Origin: a beta proteobacterium AAP99
GTDB lineage: Bacteria > Pseudomonadota > Gammaproteobacteria > Burkholderiales > Burkholderiaceae_C
Reading direction: 5' to 3'
DNA: 64,000 bases
Assembly: GCA_001295775.1 (NCBI GenBank)
Contig: LJIA01000005.1
Coordinates: 62,001 to 126,000 of the forward strand
Part shown: positions 54,238 through 63,728 of the stretch, piece after piece
Layout: every line of letters begins with the position of its first letter
Position numbering within the stretch: the stretch's first letter is position 1
Translations under genes and position numbers: made by a program
Notes under the pieces: generated by a model
Database searches by the model: none
The model's input: only the letters and a program-made list of their open reading frames with translations
Told to the model about the DNA's origin: nothing

Positions 54238-54775
54238 TGATCGACCCCGGCGCTGTACCGGGCCCCTGCTTGCCGCCGCCGCAGACGGTCTGCGGGAAAG
54301 GCGACCACAGGCCAAGATCCACCGTTTCGCACACCTCGCCCGTGACGGGGTCTTCGGTGCGCCGATAGCCCTGCTTGATGTTGGGCGCCGGCATGCGGCG
54401 GGCGATGCGTGCCTGCACGCTGTCGCCCGGCTCGGTCTGGCCCTCGATGATCACGCGCTCAAGCTGCTGGCTTGCGCGCACGTCGCCGCGCAGCGCAGCT
54501 TCCTGCAAGGTCAAGGCACTGCGGGTGCGTTCGGCCTGCTGGCGTGCGCGCTCTCGCAGCTGCTCATTGCTGCCGTCGATGAACCGGTTGAGGTTGCCCA
54601 GCAACTGGGCCTCCGCGCTGCCCGGCGCGGACGCATCAGGGTGGCTGCGCGGGGAAACCGCCGCGCGGATGGCATCACTGCGCGCATCCGTGGCTGCTTG
54701 AGACTGTGCATGCCCTGCCGACGCAACCGAGCCTAGAACCGCCAGGGCGAGAAGCCGGAACCCGACTCGGCTCAA
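54215..54775 (-). CDS. Small exported protein of unknown function (TTG start)
   Basis: 186 residues starting at TTG 54775, which overlaps the upstream stop codon as TTGA; no ATG gives a sensible N-terminus. Residues 1-24 (SRVGFRLLALAVLG and AGHAQS) form a signal peptide. The mature protein has a charged helical part rich in Arg/Gln/Glu (about 60-110) and a C-terminal part with two cysteines (GEVCETVD and QTVCGGG). I recognise no family. It follows another small secreted protein gene and dcd on the same strand. Codon use fits the window. Confidence 0.6.
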   Translation of the reverse strand: MSRVGFRLLALAVLGSVASAGHAQSQAATDARSDAIRAAVSPRSHPDASAPGSAEAQLLGNLNRFIDGSNEQLRERARQQAERTRSALTLQEAALRGDVRASQQLERVIIEGQTEPGDSVQARIARRMPAPNIKQGYRRTEDPVTGEVCETVDLGLWSPFPQTVCGGGKQGPGTAPGSIINELNRK

Positions 54776-55383
54776 CGCAGCGGGCTGCGCAACATCGGAT
54801 TGGGGTTTGGATCGATCACCACGCAGCAGGCCGGGCCGACACAGTCGCGCACGCACTCCTTGCGCTTGCCGCCCGGCAGGCTCTCCACCGTGACCACGGT
54901 GCCGTCCGGGCGGGTGAGCACGTTGCCGATCTGCTGTGTGGGGTTGTTGACCGTCCGATCACCCTCCACCACCACGCGCCCCGGCTGCCCCGGCGCAGCA
55001 GGCTTGCCGGTGTTGATGCCGCGTTGTGCGTTCACCTTGGCACGCTCTGCAGGATCGACCGGCAGCTTTTCCACGTCGGGCTGCAGCGCTTCCTCCATGC
55101 TGCGCGGCGGGCGCGGCGGCACGGGCGCCACCACGGGCGGCCGCTCCGCCGGACGAGGAGCCGCGCTGCCAGCGGCGGACGTGTCCTTGCCACGCAGCTG
55201 GTTCACATTGGGCGGGGGTACATCCGGCCCCTTGCGTGCAGGCTCCGCGGCGGGTGCGGCCGGCGTCTTGGTCAGATCGGGCGGGGCGGGGTCAGGTTTG
55301 GGCGCGGTCTGGGCCGACGCCGCGCCTGCCAGGCCGATCAGTCCGATGACCAGCAGCTGCCGCGCTGTGCTTGCAAACGACAT
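54772..55383 (-). CDS. Small exported proline-rich, cysteine-tailed protein, unknown function
   Basis: 203 residues from the ATG at 55383, behind the SD GAGGAG. A signal peptide ends near GAASAQ. The mature part has a Pro/Ala/Lys-rich region (residues about 25-125, with PPRPPRSMEE), a short ordered patch (RVVVEGDRTVNNPTQQIG) and a Cys-rich tail (RKECVRDCVGPACCVV). The similar phrase VIIEGQTEPGD in the next gene hints that the two are distantly related. No known family seen. It begins 20 bases after the dcd stop. Confidence 0.6.
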   Translation of the reverse strand: MSFASTARQLLVIGLIGLAGAASAQTAPKPDPAPPDLTKTPAAPAAEPARKGPDVPPPNVNQLRGKDTSAAGSAAPRPAERPPVVAPVPPRPPRSMEEALQPDVEKLPVDPAERAKVNAQRGINTGKPAAPGQPGRVVVEGDRTVNNPTQQIGNVLTRPDGTVVTVESLPGGKRKECVRDCVGPACCVVIDPNPNPMLRSPLR

Positions 55384-55403
55384 GGTGATCTCCTCGCGGC
55401 CCA

Positions 55404-55973
<570 letters not shown>

Positions 55974-56163
55974 GCGCGAAGGTCGCTTTCTTCGAGTGCG
56001 GGATGAATCTGGTCTGGCGCCAGAAAGCCGCGGGATTGTAGGTGTTATCCCCGAGGGTTCAGGACTGACGCCGGGGAACCTCGCTCGGTGTAATCCAGCC
56101 TCACGTCGGCGTGGTTCGCGCCCTGCGAGCCGCACTCGGCTGCACCCATACGGAGTTCTCCTC

Positions 56164-56766
56164 ATGCGCATCATTTCCGCCCTGCTGCTGGCTGCCACCG
56201 CCGGCCTGCTCGCCCCCGCCGTCTCAGCCAATGTCGACCCCGGTCAGGCCGCCCCGGCCTTCACGCTCAAGGACGTGAACGGCAAGGACGTCAGCCTCGC
56301 CCAGTTCAAGGGCAAAACTGTGGTGCTGGAGTGGAACAACCCCAAGTGCCCCTTCATCGTGAAGCACTATGTGTCCGGCAACATGCAGGACCTGCAGCGT
56401 GGCGCCGGCAAGGACGTCGTTTGGCTGGCGATCAACTCCACCAACCCCAAGAGCAGCGACTTCATGAGCGCAGCTGACCTCGGCAAGTGGATGGGCGAGC
56501 AAAAGAGCCAGCCGACGGCCTACCTGCTGGACCCGGATGGCAAGGTGGGCCAGGCCTACGGCGCCAAGACCACACCGCACATGTTCGTCATCAACGCCCA
56601 GGGCACCGTGGTCTATGACGGCGCCATCGACGACAAGCGCAACGCCCGTCCGGAGGACGCCAAGACCGCCAACAACTTCGTGCGTGCCGCGCTGACGGAT
56701 GTGGCCGCCGGCCGCGCCGTGGCGAACGCCACCAACCAGCCCTACGGCTGCAGCGTCAAGTACTGA
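56164..56766 (+). CDS. Secreted redoxin/thioredoxin-fold protein (AhpC/TSA-like)
   Basis: A 200-residue protein with a signal peptide (ending near AVSANV) and a redoxin domain: [31 protein letters not shown]-type start, the cysteine in [11 protein letters not shown], and [21 protein letters not shown], with the cis-proline in KTTPHM. The site is KCPF, a single cysteine rather than CxxC, and a second cysteine lies only at the C-terminal YGCSVKY. It may be a periplasmic peroxiredoxin or thiol-handling protein. Similar small redoxins are frequent next to unrelated genes. Confidence 0.85.
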   Translation: MRIISALLLAATAGLLAPAVSANVDPGQAAPAFTLKDVNGKDVSLAQFKGKTVVLEWNNPKCPFIVKHYVSGNMQDLQRGAGKDVVWLAINSTNPKSSDFMSAADLGKWMGEQKSQPTAYLLDPDGKVGQAYGAKTTPHMFVINAQGTVVYDGAIDDKRNARPEDAKTANNFVRAALTDVAAGRAVANATNQPYGCSVKY

Positions 56767-56790
56767 TGCGCCCGAGGCCCGCGGCGCTGC

Positions 56791-58737
56791 TCAGTGCGTC
56801 GCGGGCATCGCCTCGGCGACCCGCCCGGTGTGGACGCGCCGAGACTCAGCCACCTTGCGCACGAGGCGGATCAGGTCCTCGGGCTTGAAGGGCTTGGTCA
56901 GGTACTCGTCCATGCCCGCAGTCAGGGCCTTGTCGCGCTCGCCATACATGGCGTCGGCCGTCATCGCAATGATCGGCAGGCGCCCCGCCGCGGCAGCGGC
57001 CGGTGCCGTGCTGCGAGCCGCCTCGCGCGCCTCGATGAGGCGGATCGCCCGCGTCGCCTCAAAGCCGTCCATGTTCGGCATGTGGATGTCCATCAGCACG
57101 GCATCGAAGTGGTCAGTGCCGCGCTCCACGACTTCGCGCACCGCCTGCAGCCCGTTGATCACCGACAGGCACTCGCCACCCGCCAGGGCGATCACGCCCT
57201 CGGCCACAGCGCGGTTCACCGCGTTGTCCTCCACGAGCAGCACGCGGTAGCCGTTCAGTTCGGTGGCGGGCGCAGCCGTGCCCAAGTCACCCGCAGTGAG
57301 CGTGTCCTGCTCAGCCAAGGGCAAGCTGAGTTCGAAGAAGAACTCGCTGCCCACGCCCGGTTCGCTGCGCACGCCCAGCTCCCCACCCATGCGCTGCACC
57401 AGTTGCTCGGAGATGCTCAGACCGAGACCCGCGCCCCCCTGAGACCGACGCACGCTGCGATCTACCTGCTCAAACGGCCGAAAGATCGTGTTCAAGGCCG
57501 CAGCAGAGATCCCGATTCCGGTGTCCTTGACCACGAAGCGCAGCCGCACCGCGTCCTGCGCGAACCCCTGCTGCGAAACATCCAGCGCCACCGAGCCGCT
57601 GTTCGTGAACTTGATGGCGTTGCCCACCAGATTCATGAGCACCTGCCGCAAGCGCAGGGGGTCAGCCATCACTGCAGGCAGGGTGGCGGGCCAATGGCCT
57701 GCAAGCTCCAGGCTCTTGCGGTCCGCCTCGGCACGGAACGCCTGACACACCTGCTCCGCAATCTCGTCCAGACGCACGGGCACCGATTCGATCGCGATCC
57801 GACCGGACTCGCTCTTGGTGACATCCAGCACATCGTTCAGGATCGCGAGCAGGCTCTCTGCCGACTGCTGCGCCATGCTGAGGTGGCGCCGTTGATCTTC
57901 GCGAAGCGGGCCGGCGAGCACGAGGCCCGTCATGCCGATCACGCCGTTGAGCGGCGTACGAACCTCGTGGCTCATCTGTGCGAGAAACGCGGTCTTGGCC
58001 AGTGTGGCTTCTTCTGCGGCGTTTCGCGCCTCGGACAGCGCACTCTGCGTGCGGCGGTGGCGCTCGGCTTCCTCGCGCAGCGCCTCGTTCTGCGCGACGA
58101 GGCGGGCGTTGAGCCGCTCCTGGTTCGCAGCAGCCTGTTCCCGCTCCAGGCGCAGCCGCACCGACTGCACAAGCACCTTGTTCACATACGCGCAGGATCG
58201 ATGCAGGACGAAGGAGAGAAAGGCAGTCAGCGCGGCCAGACTCCAGCCGAGTTCGCCGCCCATCACCACAAAACCGACCAGCACCGGCGCCAGCACGCCC
58301 CCCATGAAGACCTGATAGATCCGCGCGTCGGCCGCAAGCATGGCCAGCCCGCCCGCCGACATGCCCACCAGCAATGTCATGACGGCCAGCTTGGTGGTGA
58401 GATCGGCCCAGATCACCGCGGCGATGCCCAGCAGGCACCAGAGCAGCGCGTTGATCAGCACGCCCATGCGCAAGTGCGCAAGCCACTCAGCAGGCTCAAG
58501 GAGTTCGGGGGTTTGCTGATACTGCCGCAAGCGCCAGGCGCGCCATGCGGTGTTGATCAAGACAGCGGCAAGCCACACCGCACTGAGCGCCGGCGGCACG
58601 GTGTTTCGCAACAGCCACGCGAACAGCAGCGCAGCAAGCACGACGGCCGCCTGCCCGAGGGGTGCGCCTCGGTACAGCAGCCGCACCAGCTCGGATTCGA
58701 GCCTTGCGCCGGGTTCGTCCTGCAGCTCCGCAGACAT
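56791..58737 (-). CDS. Membrane hybrid histidine kinase with C-terminal receiver
   Basis: A 648-residue hybrid sensor kinase. Six or seven membrane helices occupy residues 25-190, followed by a coiled coil (about 195-250), HisKA with AQMSHEVRTPLNGVIGMTG (about 255-320), HATPase with LMNLVGNAIKFTNSG and GLGLSISEQLVQRMGG (about 370-485), and a receiver domain from VLLVEDNAVNRAVAEG to the end, phosphoacceptor in VLMDIHMPNMDG. There is no separate periplasmic sensor domain, so the signal is probably sensed in the membrane. No Hpt partner is nearby. Confidence 0.9.
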   Translation of the reverse strand: MSAELQDEPGARLESELVRLLYRGAPLGQAAVVLAALLFAWLLRNTVPPALSAVWLAAVLINTAWRAWRLRQYQQTPELLEPAEWLAHLRMGVLINALLWCLLGIAAVIWADLTTKLAVMTLLVGMSAGGLAMLAADARIYQVFMGGVLAPVLVGFVVMGGELGWSLAALTAFLSFVLHRSCAYVNKVLVQSVRLRLEREQAAANQERLNARLVAQNEALREEAERHRRTQSALSEARNAAEEATLAKTAFLAQMSHEVRTPLNGVIGMTGLVLAGPLREDQRRHLSMAQQSAESLLAILNDVLDVTKSESGRIAIESVPVRLDEIAEQVCQAFRAEADRKSLELAGHWPATLPAVMADPLRLRQVLMNLVGNAIKFTNSGSVALDVSQQGFAQDAVRLRFVVKDTGIGISAAALNTIFRPFEQVDRSVRRSQGGAGLGLSISEQLVQRMGGELGVRSEPGVGSEFFFELSLPLAEQDTLTAGDLGTAAPATELNGYRVLLVEDNAVNRAVAEGVIALAGGECLSVINGLQAVREVVERGTDHFDAVLMDIHMPNMDGFEATRAIRLIEAREAARSTAPAAAAAGRLPIIAMTADAMYGERDKALTAGMDEYLTKPFKPEDLIRLVRKVAESRRVHTGRVAEAMPATH

Positions 58738-58902
58738 GCCCCCTCCGGGTCGGTGGCGGGCATCGGGCGCGGCTGCCGTTCTGTGTACCGCGCTGTCACC
58801 CGAAGCGCCACATCTGCGGCTGATCTTAGCCCTGCGATTTCTGCAGACAAGACCCTGATCGGCGTAGGCATTGACGGCCCGGCATCTGCCGCAGGCCCGG
58901 GC

Positions 58903-59802
58903 TCAGGCTGCAGGCGCGATCAGCCGGATGTCGAGCCGAACGGCCCGCGGCCCGGCAGCCGACGGGCGCGCCGGCACCCAGACCGCACGCAGGCTTTGCG
59001 GCGCAAGCCGACGGCCGTTGCTGGTGGTCTGACTGCGCCAGCGCACGTTGCCTGCATCGGCAGACACCTGGGGAGTGACGCCGGGCTCGATGAAGTCTTC
59101 CCGGTCAAAGAAGAGTTCGCCGGCGCCGGCAAGCGCCGGCGGCAGCTTCAGGCGCACCTCGATCCCCCGAGCCGTTGCGTCGAAGCGCGCTTCCCCCGAT
59201 GCGCCTTCGACAGGGCGGGGCAGGCGCCCGCGCGCGTCCACGAAGCGGGCGGCATTCGGCCCGGGCGCGGCCGGCTCGCTGCGCACGGGCAGATCGAGGC
59301 TGAGCTCGGCCGCCTCCGGGATGCAGGACTCCTTGCAGACCAGCCAGTCCGCAGCGAGCTTGATGCTCAGGGTCGAGCCGGGCTTGAGACTGCGGTCCGG
59401 AAAGGCCAGCACCGGCAGCAGATGCAGGCCCTCGTAGCCGTAGGAGGCAAGGCGCCCCACCGGATACCGGTAGGGATGCGGCCACTCGATCTCGCCGACG
59501 CGCAGCCCCGCGGGCAGCGTCCAGCTGAAGGTCGGCGGGATGCCGGCATCCCCCGGATTCTTCCAGTAGGTGTGCCACTTCTCGTCATGCAGCATGGACA
59601 GGCCCAACCAGAACGGCCGGCCCGGCTGGACGCTGGTGACCTCTGCCATGAGTTCCACGGCCACGTATCCCGGCTTGGCACGGCTGACGGGTTTGCCGGC
59701 CGGACTCTGCGCACGGGCGCCCTGCAACGGCAATGCAAGCAGGCAGCCTGACGCAAGCACGATGCGGCGGCGCAGAGGATCGGACGGTCGGTGGGCAGAC
59801 AT
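58903..59802 (-). CDS. Stand-alone DsbD N-terminal domain-like protein
   Basis: A 299-residue exported protein. The signal has a twin-arginine-like RRRIVLASG before a hydrophobic stretch. The mature part matches the periplasmic N-terminal domain of protein-disulfide reductase DsbD-family proteins: PGRPFWLGLSMLHDEKWHTYW, NPGDAGIPP and the cysteine pair DWLVCKESCIPE. The transmembrane and thioredoxin parts of DsbD are absent, and the frame stops cleanly. It begins 3 bases after the msbA stop, so it belongs to the GT9-msbA operon. Whether its cysteines exchange electrons is unknown. Confidence 0.78.
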   Translation of the reverse strand: MSAHRPSDPLRRRIVLASGCLLALPLQGARAQSPAGKPVSRAKPGYVAVELMAEVTSVQPGRPFWLGLSMLHDEKWHTYWKNPGDAGIPPTFSWTLPAGLRVGEIEWPHPYRYPVGRLASYGYEGLHLLPVLAFPDRSLKPGSTLSIKLAADWLVCKESCIPEAAELSLDLPVRSEPAAPGPNAARFVDARGRLPRPVEGASGEARFDATARGIEVRLKLPPALAGAGELFFDREDFIEPGVTPQVSADAGNVRWRSQTTSNGRRLAPQSLRAVWVPARPSAAGPRAVRLDIRLIAPAA

Positions 59803-59805
59803 CGC

Positions 59806-61554
59806 TCAAAGCTCCGCAGACTGGGTTCGCACGAGAGCGGCATATCGTCCGTTCTGTGCCATCAGGCTGTCGTGCGTACCCTGCTCCACCACCTGACCCT
59901 CGTCAATCAGCACAATCCAGTCGGCATCGCGCGCCGCGCCCAGGCGGTGCGTGACCGTGAGCGTGGTGCGGTTCCGGGTCAGGCGCAACAGGGCCTGCTG
60001 CACAGCGGCCTGAGACTCGGCGTCCAGCGCCGAGGTCGGTTCGTCCAGCAGCAGGATCGGCGCATCCTTGAGGAACGCCCGCGCAATGGCCACCCGCTGG
60101 CGCTGACCGCCCGAGAGCTGGCCACCGCGCTCGCCGACCATCAGGTTCCAGCTTTGCGGCTGGCTGTCCAGCCAGGCGGCCAAGGCGGCGTCCTGCACGG
60201 CCGTGCGCAGCTGATTCTCGCTCGACCCCCACGAGCCGTACTCGACGTTCTCGCGCAGGGAATCGTCGAACAGGAAGGGTTCCTGCCCCACATAGGCGAT
60301 GCGTTCGCGCAGCGCGGCAGGCGAGAGCTGCGCAATGTCCATGCCGTCCACCAGCACGCGGCCGCTCGTGGGTGGCAGCAAGCCCGCAATGAGCTTGATC
60401 AAGGTGGACTTGCCGCTGCCCGAGGGGCCGACGATCGCCGTGTGCCTGCCGGCAGCCAGGGTCAGGTCCAGGCCCTGCAGGGCAGCGCTGTCACGGCCTT
60501 CATAGTGGAGGCTGACGGTCTCGAAGCGGATTTCACCGCGCACGGGCGCCGGCAAAGCCTTGCCTTCGCGGCGCTCAAGCGGCGCATCGAGCAGTCCCGC
60601 GAGTCCATCCAGGCCGGCCGCGATCTTCTGCGAGATGCCCGGCATCTGCGCGAGGCGGCGCAGGGGCTGCAGCAGCAGCAGCACGCTGGCGAAGTAGGAC
60701 GCGAATTCGCCCGCCGTCATCGCGCCCTGGCTGCCGCGCCACAGCGCTGCGGCAATGATGGCCGCCACGCCCAGGCTGGCCACGGTCTGGCTCACAGGCA
60801 CGGTGGAGGACTGCGCGATCGCCACGCGCACCGACAGGCTGCGCATCCGGCCCTGCGCGGCGTCATAGCGGCGGGCCTCATGGTCCTCGCCGCGGTAGAT
60901 CTTGATCAGGCGCTCGGCGTCGAAGGCCTCCTGGATGCGGCGGGCCAGCTTGCCGGTGGCCTCCTGGTAGTCCACGCCCAGGCGGCGCAGCCGCTTGCCG
61001 AAGAAGCGGTTCACCGCCGCCAGCACCGGCGCCACCACCAGGATCAGCAAAGTGAGCTGCCAGTCCACATAGAGGAGATAGGCCGCCAGGCCGATCGCGG
61101 CGAGACTGTCCCGGACGCCAATGGCGAACAGCTCGGATACGCCTCCAGACACGTTCTGCGCATCCACCAGAAAGCGCGACAGGATCTGGCCCGAGGTGTT
61201 GCGCTCATAGAACTCGCCGGGCAGGTGCAGCAGACGGTTGAACAGATGCGAACGCAGACCGAACAGGGTGTCGTTGGACACGCGCTGGCCGAAGTAGGTG
61301 GACCCGAAGATGGCCACGCCGCGCGCCAGCATGATGCCGATGAAGACCACTGGCGCCAGCCACAGGATGCTTGCATCGCGCTCGGTGAAGCCGCGGTCGA
61401 TCATCGGCTGCATCAGGTAGGTCATCATCACGCCGGTGGCGGCTTCCAAGCTCAGAAAGGCAGCCATTGCGAGCAACATCGCACGGTGCGGCGAAACGAA
61501 GGGCCAGAGCCGCGCGCGCAGCAGGCCGTAGGTGCTCTGCTTGGCGCCGCTCAT
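59806..61554 (-). CDS. msbA: Lipid A/phospholipid flippase, ABC exporter
   Basis: A 582-residue ABC half-transporter with six membrane helices in the first ~320 residues and an ATPase domain: Walker A GPSGSGKST, signature LSGGQRQRVAIARAF, Walker B ILLLDEPTSALD and the His switch VTHRLG. Its size equals E. coli MsbA (582), and FNRLLHLPGEFYERNTSGQILSR-type intracellular loops are typical of MsbA. It flips lipid A-core to the periplasmic face. Its ATG overlaps the GT9 stop (ATGA). Context with LPS glycosyltransferases supports the call. Confidence 0.9.
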   Translation of the reverse strand: MSGAKQSTYGLLRARLWPFVSPHRAMLLAMAAFLSLEAATGVMMTYLMQPMIDRGFTERDASILWLAPVVFIGIMLARGVAIFGSTYFGQRVSNDTLFGLRSHLFNRLLHLPGEFYERNTSGQILSRFLVDAQNVSGGVSELFAIGVRDSLAAIGLAAYLLYVDWQLTLLILVVAPVLAAVNRFFGKRLRRLGVDYQEATGKLARRIQEAFDAERLIKIYRGEDHEARRYDAAQGRMRSLSVRVAIAQSSTVPVSQTVASLGVAAIIAAALWRGSQGAMTAGEFASYFASVLLLLQPLRRLAQMPGISQKIAAGLDGLAGLLDAPLERREGKALPAPVRGEIRFETVSLHYEGRDSAALQGLDLTLAAGRHTAIVGPSGSGKSTLIKLIAGLLPPTSGRVLVDGMDIAQLSPAALRERIAYVGQEPFLFDDSLRENVEYGSWGSSENQLRTAVQDAALAAWLDSQPQSWNLMVGERGGQLSGGQRQRVAIARAFLKDAPILLLDEPTSALDAESQAAVQQALLRLTRNRTTLTVTHRLGAARDADWIVLIDEGQVVEQGTHDSLMAQNGRYAALVRTQSAEL

Positions 61555-62567
61555 GCAGCCGGCTCCGCCCAGGCCTGCAGCCGCTCGAGCACCTGCGCAC
61601 TACCGATCTCACGGATGCAGTGGCAGTCCCGCGTACGCCGGCAGTCTTCGCAGGTCGGCCGGTCGATGCAGAGCACCTCGGCCCGGCGGCCCACCGGGCC
61701 CCAGCGCACCGGGGAGAAGCCGCGCCCCGGGCCGTGCAGCGCCAGGGTGGGGCGGCCCAGCGCCGCGCCGAGGTGGATGGGGCCGGTGCTGGCGCCGAGC
61801 ACGCCATCGGTGAGATCGATCACCGCTGCGAGCTGCGCGAGCGAAAGCGTGCCCAGTTCAGTCAGCACGTGTGGCTGGGTCAGCAATGCCGGACATTGAG
61901 TGCGAATCTGCTCGCCCTCCGCCGCCGAGCCGTGCACGATGATCAGGAACCTCGAAGGATCCAGCTGCTTGACCACATCGAGGTAGCGCTCCAGCGGCCA
62001 GGCCGGTGCGCTGCCGCCGGTGAGCGGCTGCAGCAGCAGCTTGAAGCGGGTGTCCCCCACCCAGGCGGGTAGCACCTGGGTGTGGTCATCCACCTTGAGC
62101 GTGTACAGGTCGGCGGCGTTGAATGGACCCTGCTGATAGGTGATGCCCAGGGGTTCGAGCAGGCGCATGGTCTGGTCGATCTCGTGCATGCGCGTGTGAT
62201 TGGCCGCGCGCGGCACGTTGTGCGTCGGCAGGGTGAAGCGCGCCAGCCCGCGGAAGGTGCCGATGCGCATGGGCACGCCGGCGGCCTTGGCGGCACGGGC
62301 AAGCACCGCATCGGCGTGGAAGAAGATCGCGCAGTCCGCCTTGAGCTGGCGAAAGTCAGCCGCATCAGGCGTGACCACGGCATCCACCTGCTGCGCCAGC
62401 TGCGCAAGCGGGGCCAGCGGCGCACGCACGACCAGCGTGATGCGACAGCGCGGCCAGTTCTGGCGCAGCACGCTCAGCGCCGGCAGGGTGCACAGCAGGT
62501 CGCCGATCCGGTCGGTGCGCACCGCCACGAAGTGCGGCGTGTCGGTGGGGAAGGCGTGAAGGGGCAT
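61551..62567 (-). CDS. GT9 glycosyltransferase, heptosyltransferase-like
   Basis: A 338-residue family 9 glycosyltransferase from the ATG at 62567. The N-terminal domain starts FVAVRTDRIGDLLCTLPALSVL, the donor-binding C-terminal domain has LLQPLTGGSAPAWPLERYLD and DGVLGASTGPIHLGAALGRPTLALHG. GT9 enzymes add heptose to the LPS inner core. A late cysteine cluster (PTCEDCRRTRDCHCIRE) is unusual and could bind a metal or be structural. It opens the msbA operon and faces a second GT9 gene divergently. Confidence 0.88.
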   Translation of the reverse strand: MPLHAFPTDTPHFVAVRTDRIGDLLCTLPALSVLRQNWPRCRITLVVRAPLAPLAQLAQQVDAVVTPDAADFRQLKADCAIFFHADAVLARAAKAAGVPMRIGTFRGLARFTLPTHNVPRAANHTRMHEIDQTMRLLEPLGITYQQGPFNAADLYTLKVDDHTQVLPAWVGDTRFKLLLQPLTGGSAPAWPLERYLDVVKQLDPSRFLIIVHGSAAEGEQIRTQCPALLTQPHVLTELGTLSLAQLAAVIDLTDGVLGASTGPIHLGAALGRPTLALHGPGRGFSPVRWGPVGRRAEVLCIDRPTCEDCRRTRDCHCIREIGSAQVLERLQAWAEPAA

Positions 62568-62726
62568 GCGCTGCGCTTTCGGGGCCGGCTCCTGTGTTGC
62601 GCAGCCGAAGAAGCTGCGCGAGCCCGCAAGCAGAATGGAGTGCAAATCTTACAATCGCGGTTTCGCTCGACAGACTCGTTCGTCGCGCGAACCGCACTTA
62701 CCGTCGCACAAGGCGCCGCGCCAGCC

Positions 62727-63728
62727 ATGTTGTCCAACGAAGCTTCTGCCCGCAATGCCCGGCCCCCACGACCACTCATCGTGCGCATCCGCAACTGGAT
62801 CGGCGATGTGGTGCTGGGCCTGCCCGCACTGACGGCGCTGGAGGATGAAGGCTATGACCTGATCCTGGTCGGCAAGCGCTGGGCCGGGGACCTGCTGGCG
62901 GGCTACGGCTGGCCGGTGCATGCCAAGCCGGGCAAGCTGGGTGAGACGGTCGCCCTATACAAGCGACTCCGAGCCGAATGCCGTGCGCTGGACCCCGGCT
63001 TTGATTCGCGGGTGAATGCCGTGACCCTGGCAACGAGCTTTTCCAGCGCACTGGAATTCCGGCTGGCCGGACTCAAGGGTCTGGGCTATGCCACCGAGGC
63101 GCGCGGCTTCCTGCTCAAGCGCACCCTGCCCATCGTGCACGGCGGCCATGCGCTGCGCAGCTACTACGAACTGACCCAGGCCCTGTGCAGCCGCAAGGCG
63201 CCGCCACCGCAAGAGATCGCCTTCAAGCTGGCCGATCGCCACCGCGAGGAAGCCGCCGCGCTGCTGACAGCCGCCGGCATTACCCGGCCTTATGTGCTGA
63301 TCTGCCCCTTCGCCGGCGGCACCTTCGAAAAGCTCGACAAGCGCTGGCCGGCCTTTGCGGACTACACCCGAAAGCTGGCGGGCTGGTGCGCCGCGCAGGG
63401 CATGCAGCTTGTCATCGTGCCCGGCCCGGGCGAGGACACGGTGGCGCGCGATGAGTACGGCGCGGCCACGCCGATCTTGAACGCCGGCATGGGCGCCTAC
63501 AACGGACTGCTTGAGCGGGCGGCGCTGGTGGTGTCCAACGACACCGGCCCCGGCCACATTGCCGCGGCGCTGGCGCGGCCGACCCTGTCTGTGCTCGGAC
63601 CCACCAAGCCGGAACAGTGGGGCGTGTGGGGCGGCGCGGCGAAGATCCGGCGCGGTGGTGCGCAAGGTGCGCTGTGGCCGGACGCGTCCGACGTCATGCG
63701 CGAGACCACGCGCATGCTGGGGCGCTGA
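62727..63728 (+). CDS. GT9 glycosyltransferase, LPS heptosyltransferase
   Basis: A 333-residue GT9 enzyme: PLIVRIRNWIGDVVLGLPALTAL at the start, ICPFAGGTFEKLDKRWPAF and VVSNDTGPGHIAAALARPTLSVLG-type motif near the end, the GPGHIA stretch being the ADP-heptose-binding signature. The ATG at 62727 gives the normal family start; the frame continues upstream only as antisense to the divergent GT9 gene. Likely adds a heptose to the LPS core (WaaC- or WaaF-like), though which residue it transfers to is not readable from sequence. Confidence 0.88.
   Translation: MLSNEASARNARPPRPLIVRIRNWIGDVVLGLPALTALEDEGYDLILVGKRWAGDLLAGYGWPVHAKPGKLGETVALYKRLRAECRALDPGFDSRVNAVTLATSFSSALEFRLAGLKGLGYATEARGFLLKRTLPIVHGGHALRSYYELTQALCSRKAPPPQEIAFKLADRHREEAAALLTAAGITRPYVLICPFAGGTFEKLDKRWPAFADYTRKLAGWCAAQGMQLVIVPGPGEDTVARDEYGAATPILNAGMGAYNGLLERAALVVSNDTGPGHIAAALARPTLSVLGPTKPEQWGVWGGAAKIRRGGAQGALWPDASDVMRETTRMLGR

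Noticed and set aside
56794-59751. A 985-codon plus-strand frame
   Set aside because: Runs antisense to the hybrid kinase and the DsbD-like gene, both well supported.
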